Below, piece after piece: positions 53,266 through 62,520 of a stretch of DNA of 64,000 nt. How positions within the stretch are numbered: the stretch's first letter is position 1; the number at the start of each line of letters is the position of its first letter. The translations under genes and the position numbers were made by a program. The notes under the pieces were generated by a model. It saw only the letters and a program-made list of their open reading frames with translations. It made no database searches and had not been told where the DNA came from. The stretch is from JAAYKT01 sp964408955 (GTDB lineage Bacteria; Bacillota; Clostridia; Lutisporales; Lutisporaceae), in contig CAYPBK010000002.1 in assembly GCA_964408955.1 (NCBI GenBank), positions 62,001-126,000 on the forward strand, written 5' to 3'.

Positions 53266-54522
53266 TTAAATAAACCGGGAAGGATCTTCAATCATTCCTG
53301 TAACAGCCGAAGCAGCTACCGTATATGCAGAAGCTAGATATACGTCGGAATCAGGGCTTCCCATTCTTCCTTTAAAATTCCTGTTGGTTGTGCTGATGCA
53401 TACTTCACCGGAGGCGATGACTCCAGGACCCGAACCGGCGCACGCTGCGCAGCTGGGCGTCAATATTGCAGCTCCCGCTTCTATAAGATCCTCAATCAAA
53501 CCGAGCTTTGTAGCCTCCAACATTACCTGCTGGCTTGCCGGAACAACAATTAAACGTACATCAGGGTGAACCTTTTTCCCTTTTAATATCTCCACGGCTT
53601 GTTTCAAATCCTCTATTCTCCCATTGGTGCAGGAGCCTAAAAATGCCTGATGTATCTTTGTTCCTGCCAAATCCTTTACATCTTTAACATTATTGACAGC
53701 ATGGGGGCATGCTACCAATGGACTCATATCTTTGATGTCCAAATTGTAAGTTTTTTCATAGGATGCATCCTTATCCGGGCTTTCTATTTCTAGTTTTGCA
53801 TCCTGCCCTTTATAATAATCCACAGTCAGATCGTCCGCTGCTATAATCCCATTTTTTGCTCCCATTTCAGCAACCATATTACATATTACCAATCTGGAGG
53901 ATACGGACATGCTTTCAATGGTTTCTCCCGCGATTTCCACGGCCTTATATATAAATTCATCCAAAGGTGCAAGGGTCATCATTTTTAAAATCAAATCCTT
54001 AGCCGTAACACCCTGTTGCATTTTCCCTGTTACATTTATTCTAATGCTGGCGGGAACTCTTAGCCAAATTTCACCTGTTGCCATGATTACAGCTGCGTCT
54101 GAGGATGTAATTCCGCAGGAAAAAACTCCAAGACCGCCATACATAGTACCATGAGAATCTGTAGCTAACGCAATATCCCCCGGCAATACAAAGCCTTCAC
54201 ACATTAATTGATGACCTATTCCATGTCTCCCTATTTCCGCAAATTGTGAAATGTTATACTTTTTACAATAACCTCTTGACAGCTTTAAGTTTTCCGCAAA
54301 TTGAAGCTGTGCGGGGGGTATTCTATGATCGTTTCCAAAGAGTATTCTATTTGGATCCCATACCTTGTCTACCCCAAGAGACTCGAACTGACTAAAAACT
54401 ATAGGTCCTAAAAGGTCATTGACCAGTAGTTTATCTACTTTTACATTTACTATTTCGCCCGGTATGACAGATTTTTTACCCGCGCCTCGGGCTAATATTT
54501 TTTCCGTAAGAGTAAGTCCCAA
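53266..54522 (-). CDS. LeuC-like dehydratase large subunit (first pair)
   Basis: 418 residues, archaeal/bacterial two-subunit form. [4Fe-4S] ligands: Cys in FLGSCTNGRIED, and the pair in PSCAACAGSGPG; substrate region ATDSHGTMYGGLG and TEKILARGAGKKSV at the start. TTG start at 54522 (GGAG 8 bases upstream; no early ATG). Paired with the divergent LeuD at 52727. The family covers isopropylmalate isomerase, homoaconitase, maleate and dimethylmaleate hydratases; the substrate here is open. Confidence 0.9.
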   Translation of the reverse strand: MGLTLTEKILARGAGKKSVIPGEIVNVKVDKLLVNDLLGPIVFSQFESLGVDKVWDPNRILFGNDHRIPPAQLQFAENLKLSRGYCKKYNISQFAEIGRHGIGHQLMCEGFVLPGDIALATDSHGTMYGGLGVFSCGITSSDAAVIMATGEIWLRVPASIRINVTGKMQQGVTAKDLILKMMTLAPLDEFIYKAVEIAGETIESMSVSSRLVICNMVAEMGAKNGIIAADDLTVDYYKGQDAKLEIESPDKDASYEKTYNLDIKDMSPLVACPHAVNNVKDVKDLAGTKIHQAFLGSCTNGRIEDLKQAVEILKGKKVHPDVRLIVVPASQQVMLEATKLGLIEDLIEAGAAILTPSCAACAGSGPGVIASGEVCISTTNRNFKGRMGSPDSDVYLASAYTVAASAVTGMIEDPSRFI

Positions 54523-54563
54523 TTGCTTCACTCCTTTCAAAAAATTTCAATCCTTGACCACCA

Positions 54564-55232
54564 CTATTTAAGCATTTTTTCGTAGCCGCCTTTTTGGCCT
54601 ACTTCTATGGGATCCCATCCCTGCTTCAACATTTCAATCATGTTTTGTTCTTTTTCTTCCAATTCTTCTGCTTTTGCAACCACTTGGTTTACCATATCAG
54701 GAGGTATAACGACCATACCGTTTTTATCAGCAAAGATAACATCACCGGGTCTTACCTGTGTATTGCAAAATTTAATTTTGATATTTACTGCATCCTGTAT
54801 CATTCTTCCTCTGGCTGTTCTCGGAACAGTACCTTTGGCATAAACGGGGTAGCCCATTTCCTCGTATTCATCCACATCTCTGCATGCCCCGTCTACTATA
54901 GTGCCTACAACACCTTTCATCTTTGCAGCCCAGGAAACCACACCGCCCCAACCGTTGTTTTCTAAATCTCCGTCGTTACCCACCACTATCAAATCACCGG
55001 GTTTACAATTATGAGTTGTAACAAAACCTCCATGGTTCACCTGTGAATGAGTACCTGCAGGTATATTCCTTACAGTAACTGCCGTCCCAACGATTGGAGG
55101 GCAATTCCATACAGGCTTAACTCCTGCAACGGCATTATTCGTTATACCAAAGGAATCCAGAGCATCAGCTACCACTGTAGTCGGCAGTTTCAGTAACCTT
55201 TCACGGATTTCCTCTAAATTAAAATCACTCAT
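54564..55232 (-). CDS. RraA-family aldolase/decarboxylase
   Basis: 222 residues. DGACRDVDEYEEMGYPVYAKG carries the conserved Arg-Asp metal/substrate pair of 4-hydroxy-4-methyl-2-oxoglutarate aldolases, and GDLIVVGNDGD and PGDVIFADKNGMVVIP are typical. These enzymes split 4-carboxy-4-hydroxy-2-oxoadipate-type acids to pyruvate and also decarboxylate oxaloacetate. It fits the late part of a carboxylate pathway. ATG with AAGGAG. It lies between the two LeuCD pairs. Confidence 0.88.
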   Translation of the reverse strand: MSDFNLEEIRERLLKLPTTVVADALDSFGITNNAVAGVKPVWNCPPIVGTAVTVRNIPAGTHSQVNHGGFVTTHNCKPGDLIVVGNDGDLENNGWGGVVSWAAKMKGVVGTIVDGACRDVDEYEEMGYPVYAKGTVPRTARGRMIQDAVNIKIKFCNTQVRPGDVIFADKNGMVVIPPDMVNQVVAKAEELEEKEQNMIEMLKQGWDPIEVGQKGGYEKMLK

Positions 55233-55270
55233 TTTTTTTACTCCTTTCCAATTGTTTATTTTTTTGTCAA

Positions 55271-55771
55271 TTAACTTTCTCTTTTATGCAAAACCTTATC
55301 TTTAAAAAATTTTGTCGCACCTCCGGCACTCACTATATCCGCAGCAATGCCATCCAAAGGTTTACCTGTAATTTCTACTCCCGTATTCAGATTTTTAACA
55401 ATACCCTTTATAGGATCAGCTTCTATAACGGACATTTCTTCACAAGGAAATTCCAAATCATCAATAATGATAAGCCAAATACCCAGGTTAGTTGCATTCC
55501 TATAAAAAGCACGATGAAAACTGCGCCCGATAATCAAATCAATTCCCAATGCTTTTAGTGAAGTGGCTGCCGTTTCCCTATATGATCCGCAACCAAAATT
55601 ATAGCCCGTCACCAATACATCTCCGGGTTTTGCTTCCTTTACAAACTCAGGTCTATAATCATAAAAAGCGTGTTTAGCCATCTCTCCGGGGTTTGGATCA
55701 CCGCCAAAGCGTGTCGGAAATATATTGTCAGTGTCTATATTGTCACCAAATACCCATGCTCTACCTTGCAT
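55271..55771 (-). CDS. LeuD-like dehydratase small subunit (second pair)
   Basis: 166 residues from the ATG at 55771 (GGAGG 8 bases upstream). GDNIDTDNIFPTRF and NFGCGSYRET keep the DTD and Ser/Arg positions of the active site, unlike the first LeuD. The loop after DTD is FPTRFGG rather than the isopropylmalate YLRT type, so another substrate is likely. It follows its LeuC by 19 bases. Confidence 0.88.
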   Translation of the reverse strand: MQGRAWVFGDNIDTDNIFPTRFGGDPNPGEMAKHAFYDYRPEFVKEAKPGDVLVTGYNFGCGSYRETAATSLKALGIDLIIGRSFHRAFYRNATNLGIWLIIIDDLEFPCEEMSVIEADPIKGIVKNLNTGVEITGKPLDGIAADIVSAGGATKFFKDKVLHKRES

Positions 55772-55790
55772 ATTCATTACCTCCAAGCAT

Positions 55791-57053
55791 TTATAAATAT
55801 TTGCGGGGATCATCAATGTACCCGCTTATTGCAGAAGCAGCTACAATAGCCGGAGAAGCAAGATATATAAAGCCCTTTGTACTGCCCATTCTCCCCACAT
55901 AATTTCTGTTGCTGGACGAGATACATACTTCGCCATCGGCAATGAGCCCCATGGATCCGCCTATACATGCACCGCATGTAGGGTTTGTCACCGTCGCCCC
56001 GGCTTTAATAAATTGCTTAATCAGACCTTCATCAAGAGCCTCCAGATATACCTCCTGAGATGCAGGTGTTATAATAAGCCTTACATCTGGATGAATCTTA
56101 CGGTCCTTTAAAATATCCGCCGCTATTCTCAAATCCGTTATTCTTCCGTTAGTACAGGAGCCTAAAAAAGCTTGGTCTACTCTTGTCCCTATTATCTCAG
56201 TCACTTCAGTAACATTATCCGGTCTGCTGGGTTTAGCAACGAGGGGCTCCAAAGTGCCTAAATCTATCTCGCAAACTTTCTCATAATTTGCATCCTCATC
56301 AGACCAAATTTCCTTGAAGGGTTTTCCCGTTCTCCAATAGACATAATCATTGGACTTTTGGTCTGCTTTCATAGTAGCAGCCTTTACTCCCATTTCTGAG
56401 CACATATTACATATAGTCATACGGTCCTCTACAGTCAATTGCTCTACCCCGGGACCTTCTATTTCAATTGATTTATATGCCAATGAGGATTCACCGAACA
56501 TTCTTAGCATATAGAGTACTATATCTTTGCCGTATACTCCCGGTTTTAGAGTGCCTTTTAAAATTATCTTTACACTTTCCGGCACCTTAACCCACATCTT
56601 CCCCGTTGCCAGTATGACCGCCATATCTGTAAACCCAACTCCGACGGCAAAGGCACCCAATGCACCATAGGTTGTCACATGGGCATCGGTCCCTACTATG
56701 AATTCGCCGGGTCTTATATGTCCCTTTTCCGGTAAAAGCTGATGGCAAATCCCACCTCTGCCTATATCATACCAAGAGGAAATATTCATTTTCTTTGCAA
56801 ATTCCCTTGTAACCTTTTGCCTTGTTGCCGCAGATACCGAAGGAGCGGGAACATAATGATCCATTAAAACGACAACCTCAAGATTCTCAGCCAGCTTCCC
56901 AACTTCCAACTCATTAAAGGGTCTTTGTATACCAAAGGTTCCTCCTTCATGAAGCATAATCACATCCACGTCGGCATAAACAATATCCCCGGGTTTTACA
57001 GAGGGCTGCCCGCTTTTTAGTGAAAACATTTTTTCCGCAACTGTTTGTCCCAT
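55791..57053 (-). CDS. LeuC-like dehydratase large subunit (second pair)
   Basis: 420 residues from the ATG at 57053 (AGGAGG upstream). Cys ligands in FLGSCTNGRITD and NPTCGACIGGSMG, plus GTDAHVTTYGALGAFAVGVGFTD. A full 4Fe-4S hydratase of the LeuC/dimethylmaleate-hydratase group. Clearly diverged from the first LeuC, so the operon has two separate hydratases or isomerases for different intermediates. Confidence 0.9.
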   Translation of the reverse strand: MGQTVAEKMFSLKSGQPSVKPGDIVYADVDVIMLHEGGTFGIQRPFNELEVGKLAENLEVVVLMDHYVPAPSVSAATRQKVTREFAKKMNISSWYDIGRGGICHQLLPEKGHIRPGEFIVGTDAHVTTYGALGAFAVGVGFTDMAVILATGKMWVKVPESVKIILKGTLKPGVYGKDIVLYMLRMFGESSLAYKSIEIEGPGVEQLTVEDRMTICNMCSEMGVKAATMKADQKSNDYVYWRTGKPFKEIWSDEDANYEKVCEIDLGTLEPLVAKPSRPDNVTEVTEIIGTRVDQAFLGSCTNGRITDLRIAADILKDRKIHPDVRLIITPASQEVYLEALDEGLIKQFIKAGATVTNPTCGACIGGSMGLIADGEVCISSSNRNYVGRMGSTKGFIYLASPAIVAASAISGYIDDPRKYL

Positions 57054-57091
57054 ATATTCTCCTCCTAGAATCTTATTCAATAAATAATAGT

Positions 57092-58393
57092 TTAATAGCC
57101 TGTATTTCTGCCTGTAGCCTCAGGATGTACGCTATATAATGCATCAAGGTACTCTTCTATCGTTCTTTCCTTTAGAATAATCGCATCATAAGGGCATACC
57201 TGATTGCATAATGTGCATCCTACGCATTTTGATTCATCAAATTTCGCCATTCCAGAGCCAGAACCATAAAGAACCTTAACAGCATTGTAAGCACATACAT
57301 CTTCGCATCTGCCGCAAGCTTTACACTTTTTGGCATCAACCTTTGCGTATACAGGTATTATTCTATCTTTTATTTCAGACGGTTTTAGAACTTTCTTTAA
57401 AGCAGTTCCTCTCATATCATCGATACTTTTATATCCTTTTCTGTCCATAAAAGCTTCCATTTCATTCAAAATATCCTGTCCGAAATGAATGCCATATACA
57501 AAAGCTGTCGTGCAAATTTCAACAATTGTAGCGCCGGACATCAATAGTTCTACGGCTTCTTCCCATTTCCTAACTCCACGCCCTGCCATAACATTCACTT
57601 GAGGGTGCTCCCTCACTAGCTGAGCCACATCAAACATAGTATCCGCAAGATGTCCGTGAGTATTGACGGAAGCCGCACCGGAGCCCATAGGTTCCGCACT
57701 TTCTATATCAACGCGCATTCCTTTAGCATTGGCATAAAGCTCGACGCCTGCAGCTCCTGCCTCGTAAAGTCTTGCTGCATTTTTCTTCGCTTTAGACCTA
57801 ACACCCGGAGGAAGCTTGCATATAATAGGAATGTTTACAACTGCCTTTACAGCCTTTACTACCTCACAAGCCATGTCAATATCATGTCCCAACACATCTC
57901 CATACCTGATGGATGTATCACCTTTGTTTACAACCTCAGTCAAGGAGCCTGGTCCGGAACAGCAGAAATTCAATTCAAGCATTCCTGCACCGGCTTTTTC
58001 ATATTCCTTACCGCAAGCAGCCCAATCCTCAATACTGGATGCTGCGTAGGTTCCTACCAGCAAACAATTCTTTTCCTTTGCATAATCAGCTACCTCGGCT
58101 ATTATCTTTGCAAATTCCATTGGGGGAACAGGTGAATTATGATCGTTATGGAACCAAACCCAGTCTCTGTTCTTTCTTCCTCTTTCAGCTTTGTCATAGT
58201 CAACAAGCTTGTACCTGGGATAAGGAAACTTATGGTAATACTCAAACATGGATGAGGTTTTTGTAGCAACAGCTCCGTAACCCGCATCAATACATTTTCT
58301 TATACCCTCCGCCGTGCCTGTTAGGGGTCCCGCTCCAAGGATCAATGGATTTTTTATTTTAATACCGCAAAAATTTGTCGTCATATCAGACAT
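57092..58393 (-). CDS. PreA-like FMN reductase with two 4Fe-4S clusters
   Basis: 433 residues. Dihydroorotate dehydrogenase-type TIM barrel (IKNPLILGAGPLTGT, ICKLPPGV, MAGRGVRKWEEAVELLMSGAT), then a two-cluster ferredoxin domain (CKACGRCEDVC and CVGCTLCNQVCP). Same layout as the catalytic subunit of NAD-dependent dihydropyrimidine dehydrogenase. No PreT-type partner is visible. Likely reduces or oxidises a C=C bond beside a carbonyl, with ferredoxin-like electron supply. ATG with GAGGTG upstream. Pyrimidine breakdown is not supported by the neighbours. Confidence 0.85.
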   Translation of the reverse strand: MSDMTTNFCGIKIKNPLILGAGPLTGTAEGIRKCIDAGYGAVATKTSSMFEYYHKFPYPRYKLVDYDKAERGRKNRDWVWFHNDHNSPVPPMEFAKIIAEVADYAKEKNCLLVGTYAASSIEDWAACGKEYEKAGAGMLELNFCCSGPGSLTEVVNKGDTSIRYGDVLGHDIDMACEVVKAVKAVVNIPIICKLPPGVRSKAKKNAARLYEAGAAGVELYANAKGMRVDIESAEPMGSGAASVNTHGHLADTMFDVAQLVREHPQVNVMAGRGVRKWEEAVELLMSGATIVEICTTAFVYGIHFGQDILNEMEAFMDRKGYKSIDDMRGTALKKVLKPSEIKDRIIPVYAKVDAKKCKACGRCEDVCAYNAVKVLYGSGSGMAKFDESKCVGCTLCNQVCPYDAIILKERTIEEYLDALYSVHPEATGRNTGY

Positions 58394-58433
58394 TAGATCA
58401 CCTCTTTTTTTTATTAAAATACTTCATATCTTG

Positions 58434-58847
58434 CTATTTTTTAAACACCTTAATTAAACCGTTTTCAGGGTCCATTTCTATCATGTCACCTGTTGCAATA
58501 TTTTCCACAGGGTCTACATCACATTTATGAATTAAAGGTATTTTACCCATTACACAGCCTGTAACAATTACAGTATCGCCTCTTGTATTTATTATAGCTG
58601 CGGGTGCCAGACCTCTATCAGCTAAATCATACAAAACATAGGTTCCGCCTGTAGAGCCTTTGCCTACGGGGAAAACCAGTATTTTGCCCGTTATCTGCTG
58701 TCCCTTAAGCTCGTGTCCTACCTCTATAACATAGCCTGTCGTTGGGTCCACTCCGTTATTAAAGCTGATGGGTTCCTTTGTAACCAAAGCTTCGCCTTTA
58801 ATAATTCCTTTACCTACACCTGTACCTTTTATATTAATAACATTCAT
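58434..58847 (-). CDS. Aconitase X small (swivel, DUF126) subunit
   Basis: 137 residues from the ATG at 58847 (GGAGG 7 bases upstream, inside the end of the large-subunit gene). GKILVFPVGKGSTGGTYVLYDL is the DUF126 signature, with the conserved GKGSTGGTY loop. It pairs with the large subunit two bases upstream. Confidence 0.9.
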   Translation of the reverse strand: MNVINIKGTGVGKGIIKGEALVTKEPISFNNGVDPTTGYVIEVGHELKGQQITGKILVFPVGKGSTGGTYVLYDLADRGLAPAAIINTRGDTVIVTGCVMGKIPLIHKCDVDPVENIATGDMIEMDPENGLIKVFKK

Positions 58848-58849
58848 GT

Positions 58850-60088
58850 TTAAGCCTCCCATCTTCCGGTAATGGCTGACTCAATAACTTCCGCCGTCGT
58901 ACCATAATGCATTTTTAATCCCCATGATGGCAAGTAATGTGCCAGTTTGGAGGAATCAGTCGCTCCTGATTTCATACCTTTTTTAGCTATAACCTCGTTA
59001 AAAATAGTGATGTTCGGGCATGTATCGGAAATCATTATTGCCCCGGATTCCTTAATTGCTTCTGTCAGTCCAGCTCTCTCACAGCTATTCCATATGCTGT
59101 TAGCTGCAAAAAGCCAAAGTCTGACGCCTTCCTTAACCTTTTTCCCTTTTAACAGCTTTGCAAGGATTTTTATTTCCTCAAAATCAAGATGAGGGCAACC
59201 GACAAAGATACTGTCAACCTCTTTTAAATCGTTAGTACGATTAAGGTAAGCTTTTGTTTCTGCTATTTCTTTAACTCCAACAGTAACCGTCTTAACCTTT
59301 TTATTCCCACAAGCAGCTTCCAATGTTGGCGCTTCTGGTGTAATCCCTACAGCATGATACATAGAAACTGAGCCTGAGGTAGCAAGTGCTGCCGCAACCT
59401 CTTTTAATTCGTAAGTGGGACAACCTTTTGGAAAGCCAGTGAAAACAGGTATAGCATCTGGGAAATTCTTCGCCGTATAATATGCTGCTGCTCCGTAATC
59501 ACTGACATCCTCTAAAGGTGCTTCCACATTTATATGAACAGTAGCATATCTGTTCTCGTCTTTATGCATTCCATAATCAGCAGTATAACCTGTCAAAGCT
59601 GATGCCAGAGCTGAAGGACCTCCTTCTCTATTTGTCCTAGCTCCAAGGACAGAGTTTGAGTACACAACCGCAGAGGATTCACCCCAAGCGATATGCTCCC
59701 CAACCTTTGGCACATTTCCTAGAAGATAAGGAGTACAGCTATGATTATTAATAGCTCCCATTCTCTTATAAGAATCCGTTATCTCTAATTGCTGACTAAC
59801 TGTTTCGTCGCTAACTCCGATGTCAAAGCCTGTAAGGTCAATAGCTGCCGGATTTATTGATGTGTTCGTTACAAATTCACCGCCATTATCTGCAGCCCAC
59901 TTTATATGCTTTCTGCCTGCTCTTCGAGCTGTCTTTGCAGAAGCTCCGGGCATATGGACACTGCGAATGGGAATTAACCCCGGTGCGTCCCAGAATTTCG
60001 CTAACTCAACAAGCAGCTCCATTCCTTGTTTAACAGGCTCTCCATATTCGCCTTCAAGCATTCTTTTTTGCTTATCTGTAAGTTCCAA
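58850..60088 (-). CDS. Aconitase X large (catalytic) subunit
   Basis: 412 residues. AcnX family; Cys ligands in NNHSCTPYLLGN, VGCPHLDFEE and SDTCPNITIF. Known AcnX enzymes are cis-3-hydroxy-L-proline dehydratase and archaeal phosphomevalonate dehydratase; the two-subunit form occurs in both. Start TTG at 60088, SD AAGGAG 9 bases upstream. The clustering with other dehydratases suggests dehydration of another hydroxy acid here. Confidence 0.9.
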   Translation of the reverse strand: MELTDKQKRMLEGEYGEPVKQGMELLVELAKFWDAPGLIPIRSVHMPGASAKTARRAGRKHIKWAADNGGEFVTNTSINPAAIDLTGFDIGVSDETVSQQLEITDSYKRMGAINNHSCTPYLLGNVPKVGEHIAWGESSAVVYSNSVLGARTNREGGPSALASALTGYTADYGMHKDENRYATVHINVEAPLEDVSDYGAAAYYTAKNFPDAIPVFTGFPKGCPTYELKEVAAALATSGSVSMYHAVGITPEAPTLEAACGNKKVKTVTVGVKEIAETKAYLNRTNDLKEVDSIFVGCPHLDFEEIKILAKLLKGKKVKEGVRLWLFAANSIWNSCERAGLTEAIKESGAIMISDTCPNITIFNEVIAKKGMKSGATDSSKLAHYLPSWGLKMHYGTTAEVIESAITGRWEA

Positions 60089-60143
60089 TTATAGTCACTC
60101 CTTTAATATTTAACCTGTAAAATGATATTTCTTTTAATAGAAT

Positions 60144-60761
60144 TTATAAATTTTTCAAAACCTCTTCCAGAGAAACTACATCTGCGAATTTCATATCCAT
60201 TTCCTTTAAATGAAATTCATGAGCATCTTGCCTTCGGTCTGCAACACATTCTCTAGGTACAATGGTCCTAAAGCCGTAGGAAAAGGCATCCGTCACAGTA
60301 GCCCTGATGCAAACAGAGGTATGCATACCTGTAACAACCAAAGTATCTATCCCCAAACGTAGGAGGTAGCTTGATAGCATTGTCCCAAAAAAGGCGCTGG
60401 GTGCCAGCTTTTTAATCACTGTCTCATCAGGGCGCACTTCGAATATTGTAGGGAATTCGTAAGCCAGGCTCGTCTTTTCTTCACTTTTTTCAACGAGCTT
60501 TGATTTATAAAGCCAAGGACCTCTTTCTATCATGTTAAGCCCTGAACCTGAACTGCAGGCATAATTTCTTCCTCCTTTAGAGAAAAAAACAGGAATTTGT
60601 GACTGCCTTGCAGCATTTAAAAGCTTAGCAATTTGTTTTGATACTTCAACACCGCATTCTAAATGCTCTTCTGATGTTGGGTCCGCAAGGGCCTTTGTCA
60701 CATCAACGGCTATAACCGCTATTTTTTTACCAAATCCCGCTCTGCATGTTTTATCTGCCAT
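60144..60761 (-). CDS. Isochorismatase-fold amidohydrolase
   Basis: 205 residues from the ATG at 60761 (AAAGGGG 8 bases upstream). Cysteine-hydrolase triad: Asp in AVDVTKAL, Lys in VIKKLAPSAFFGT, and Cys in GMHTSVCIRATVTDAF. Closest in pattern to N-carbamoylsarcosine amidase and maleamate amidase, so it probably splits an amide or carbamoyl group from an acid before the dehydratase steps. Exact substrate unknown. Confidence 0.88.
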   Translation of the reverse strand: MADKTCRAGFGKKIAVIAVDVTKALADPTSEEHLECGVEVSKQIAKLLNAARQSQIPVFFSKGGRNYACSSGSGLNMIERGPWLYKSKLVEKSEEKTSLAYEFPTIFEVRPDETVIKKLAPSAFFGTMLSSYLLRLGIDTLVVTGMHTSVCIRATVTDAFSYGFRTIVPRECVADRRQDAHEFHLKEMDMKFADVVSLEEVLKNL

Positions 60762-60826
60762 AATTTTCACCCCTTTATCTTAAAATAAGCTTCAATTATA
60801 ATTTTCCAGGCTATAAACAGGTGCCA

Positions 60827-61345
60827 CTAAAACAATATTCCGCTGGTAAACTTTACGTCAAGTAGCTTAATAAAGCCTACGTAAATTATCACAAAAGTAA
60901 TCACGGTTGTTATAAGGGTCGTGTGAAGTTTTATTTTAGACGTAGTCAATAGAATGCTAAATAACCAAATTGCAAATCCGATAAAAAACCCAAAAAGGTA
61001 AGTGATTGGTATTATAGCAATTAACCAAAGCATAAAAATAAAATCCCTCTTGCTATCAACAGATGCTATACTCTCTAAATCCACTATTTCTTCTTTAACC
61101 TTTGCCGCATCTAAAATATCTGAAGTGCTTACGCTATGCCCTTTATCTTCGGATTTAGTCTTTTTACCGCCAAACTTCATTGCACCAAGCTTGCTTATTA
61201 TAGTAACAGCCAATATACCCAGTATTAATTGAGGCATCATTCGTGATTTCGCGTATAATTTTAATGTTTCACTGTACAAAACTCCCATATAGAGAATTAC
61301 GCCGATTATAAAGCTAATTTCCTTGCCTTTTTCTGTTTTTAACAA
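60827..61345 (-). CDS. Tripartite tricarboxylate transporter small membrane subunit (TctB)
   Basis: 172 residues. Four membrane helices in the TctB pattern with a charged loop of about 60 residues between helices 2 and 3. TTG at 61345 preferred (GAGG 8 bases upstream); a GTG three codons earlier is possible. Lies between TctC and the hydrolase gene. Confidence 0.82.
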   Translation of the reverse strand: MLKTEKGKEISFIIGVILYMGVLYSETLKLYAKSRMMPQLILGILAVTIISKLGAMKFGGKKTKSEDKGHSVSTSDILDAAKVKEEIVDLESIASVDSKRDFIFMLWLIAIIPITYLFGFFIGFAIWLFSILLTTSKIKLHTTLITTVITFVIIYVGFIKLLDVKFTSGILF

Positions 61346-61389
61346 ATCACTCACCTCTTTTTTTATTTAAAGCAGTTTATCAGTATAGT

Positions 61390-62472
61390 TTAATTATCCG
61401 TCATAGTTTGGAGAAGCTTTACTACTTCTTTGCTTTCCTCACTATTGCCAATCTCAACCTTTTCACCTAAAGAAGCAGCATACTCTTCACCCATAATCGG
61501 ATTATACTCAGCCTTCATCTTTTTAACTTCTTCAATATATTCAGGATCCTGGAATGTATCCCAAACAGCTTTTCTTAGAATTTCTAATATTTGCGGATCT
61601 GTTCCCGGAGGCGCTGCTACAACTCTGTAAGTTCCATAAAAGGGACTTGACATTAGCTTTTCATATTGCTCCTTTGGCATTCCAATCTCCAAAGCAGTTG
61701 GCACATCAGGTGCGCTTTCTGATCTCTCATCGCTAAGAACGCAGAAAGGTCTTCCTATGTCTTGATCCTGTAATTTTTTTAATGTGCTATATTGAGCTAT
61801 TTCCATATCAACTTCTTTTCTTGCAATACCCGGCTCTATATTGGCACTGCCATCATAATGTACATATTTAAAATCTACATCAGTAAATTCCTCTACCATT
61901 AAAGCGTCAGTGTGCTGGCCTGTCCCCACGCCGCCGGTACCAACCTTTATTGGGCTCTTTTTGGAAAACTCAACAAATTCATCCCAGGTAGTTGCTTCTA
62001 TAGCATTGCTTACACCAATCATTCTGGCGTCAACCTGCCATACACCAAGATATTCAAATTTTTCTACGTCATACTTCGTGGCATCAGGTCGTGCGAATTG
62101 TGATATCAAAGCGCCGGAGCCATCAAAGCCTCCAATGGTATAACCGTCAGGCTTTGCGGCAAACAAAGAGTGCACACCTATCATTTGACCTGCACCGGGA
62201 ACGTTTTCAACAATAACATTTACGTTATTGGGCAAATGCTTTGGTAAAAACCTAGCTATATTTCGTACTCCGAGGTCATAACCGCCTCCGGCTGATGTAG
62301 GTACTATCATAGTTATTGTGCTTTTAGGATAATCAATGCTTACAGCATTTTCATTTCCTTCGGCAGCTTCTCCTCCGCTTGGAGCTTTGGGGCTACATCC
62401 ATTGATAACCATTGCCATAGATATAATAAGCATCATAATAGTAACTAATCGCTTTTGTTTGTTTTTAAACAA
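61390..62472 (-). CDS. Tripartite tricarboxylate transporter substrate-binding lipoprotein (TctC)
   Basis: 360 residues. Lipobox VINGC near residue 30, then the Bug-type binding fold (ITMIVPTSAGGGYDLGVRNIA, NVPGAGQMIGVHSL, AAPPGTDPQILEILRKA). Binds a di- or tricarboxylate outside the cell and passes it to TctAB. Start TTG at 62472 (GGAG 8 bases upstream). Its ligand would be the operon's growth substrate. Confidence 0.9.
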   Translation of the reverse strand: MFKNKQKRLVTIMMLIISMAMVINGCSPKAPSGGEAAEGNENAVSIDYPKSTITMIVPTSAGGGYDLGVRNIARFLPKHLPNNVNVIVENVPGAGQMIGVHSLFAAKPDGYTIGGFDGSGALISQFARPDATKYDVEKFEYLGVWQVDARMIGVSNAIEATTWDEFVEFSKKSPIKVGTGGVGTGQHTDALMVEEFTDVDFKYVHYDGSANIEPGIARKEVDMEIAQYSTLKKLQDQDIGRPFCVLSDERSESAPDVPTALEIGMPKEQYEKLMSSPFYGTYRVVAAPPGTDPQILEILRKAVWDTFQDPEYIEEVKKMKAEYNPIMGEEYAASLGEKVEIGNSEESKEVVKLLQTMTDN

Positions 62473-62520
62473 TTTATTCACTCCTATTATTTAATATTTG
62501 TATATCTTATGTTTTTGTAT

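Noticed and set aside
51659..54522. LeuCD plus dehydrogenase read as leucine biosynthesis
   Set aside because: No leuA, no leader, a second LeuCD pair, a divergent LeuD active site and surrounding catabolic aldolases argue against leuCDB.
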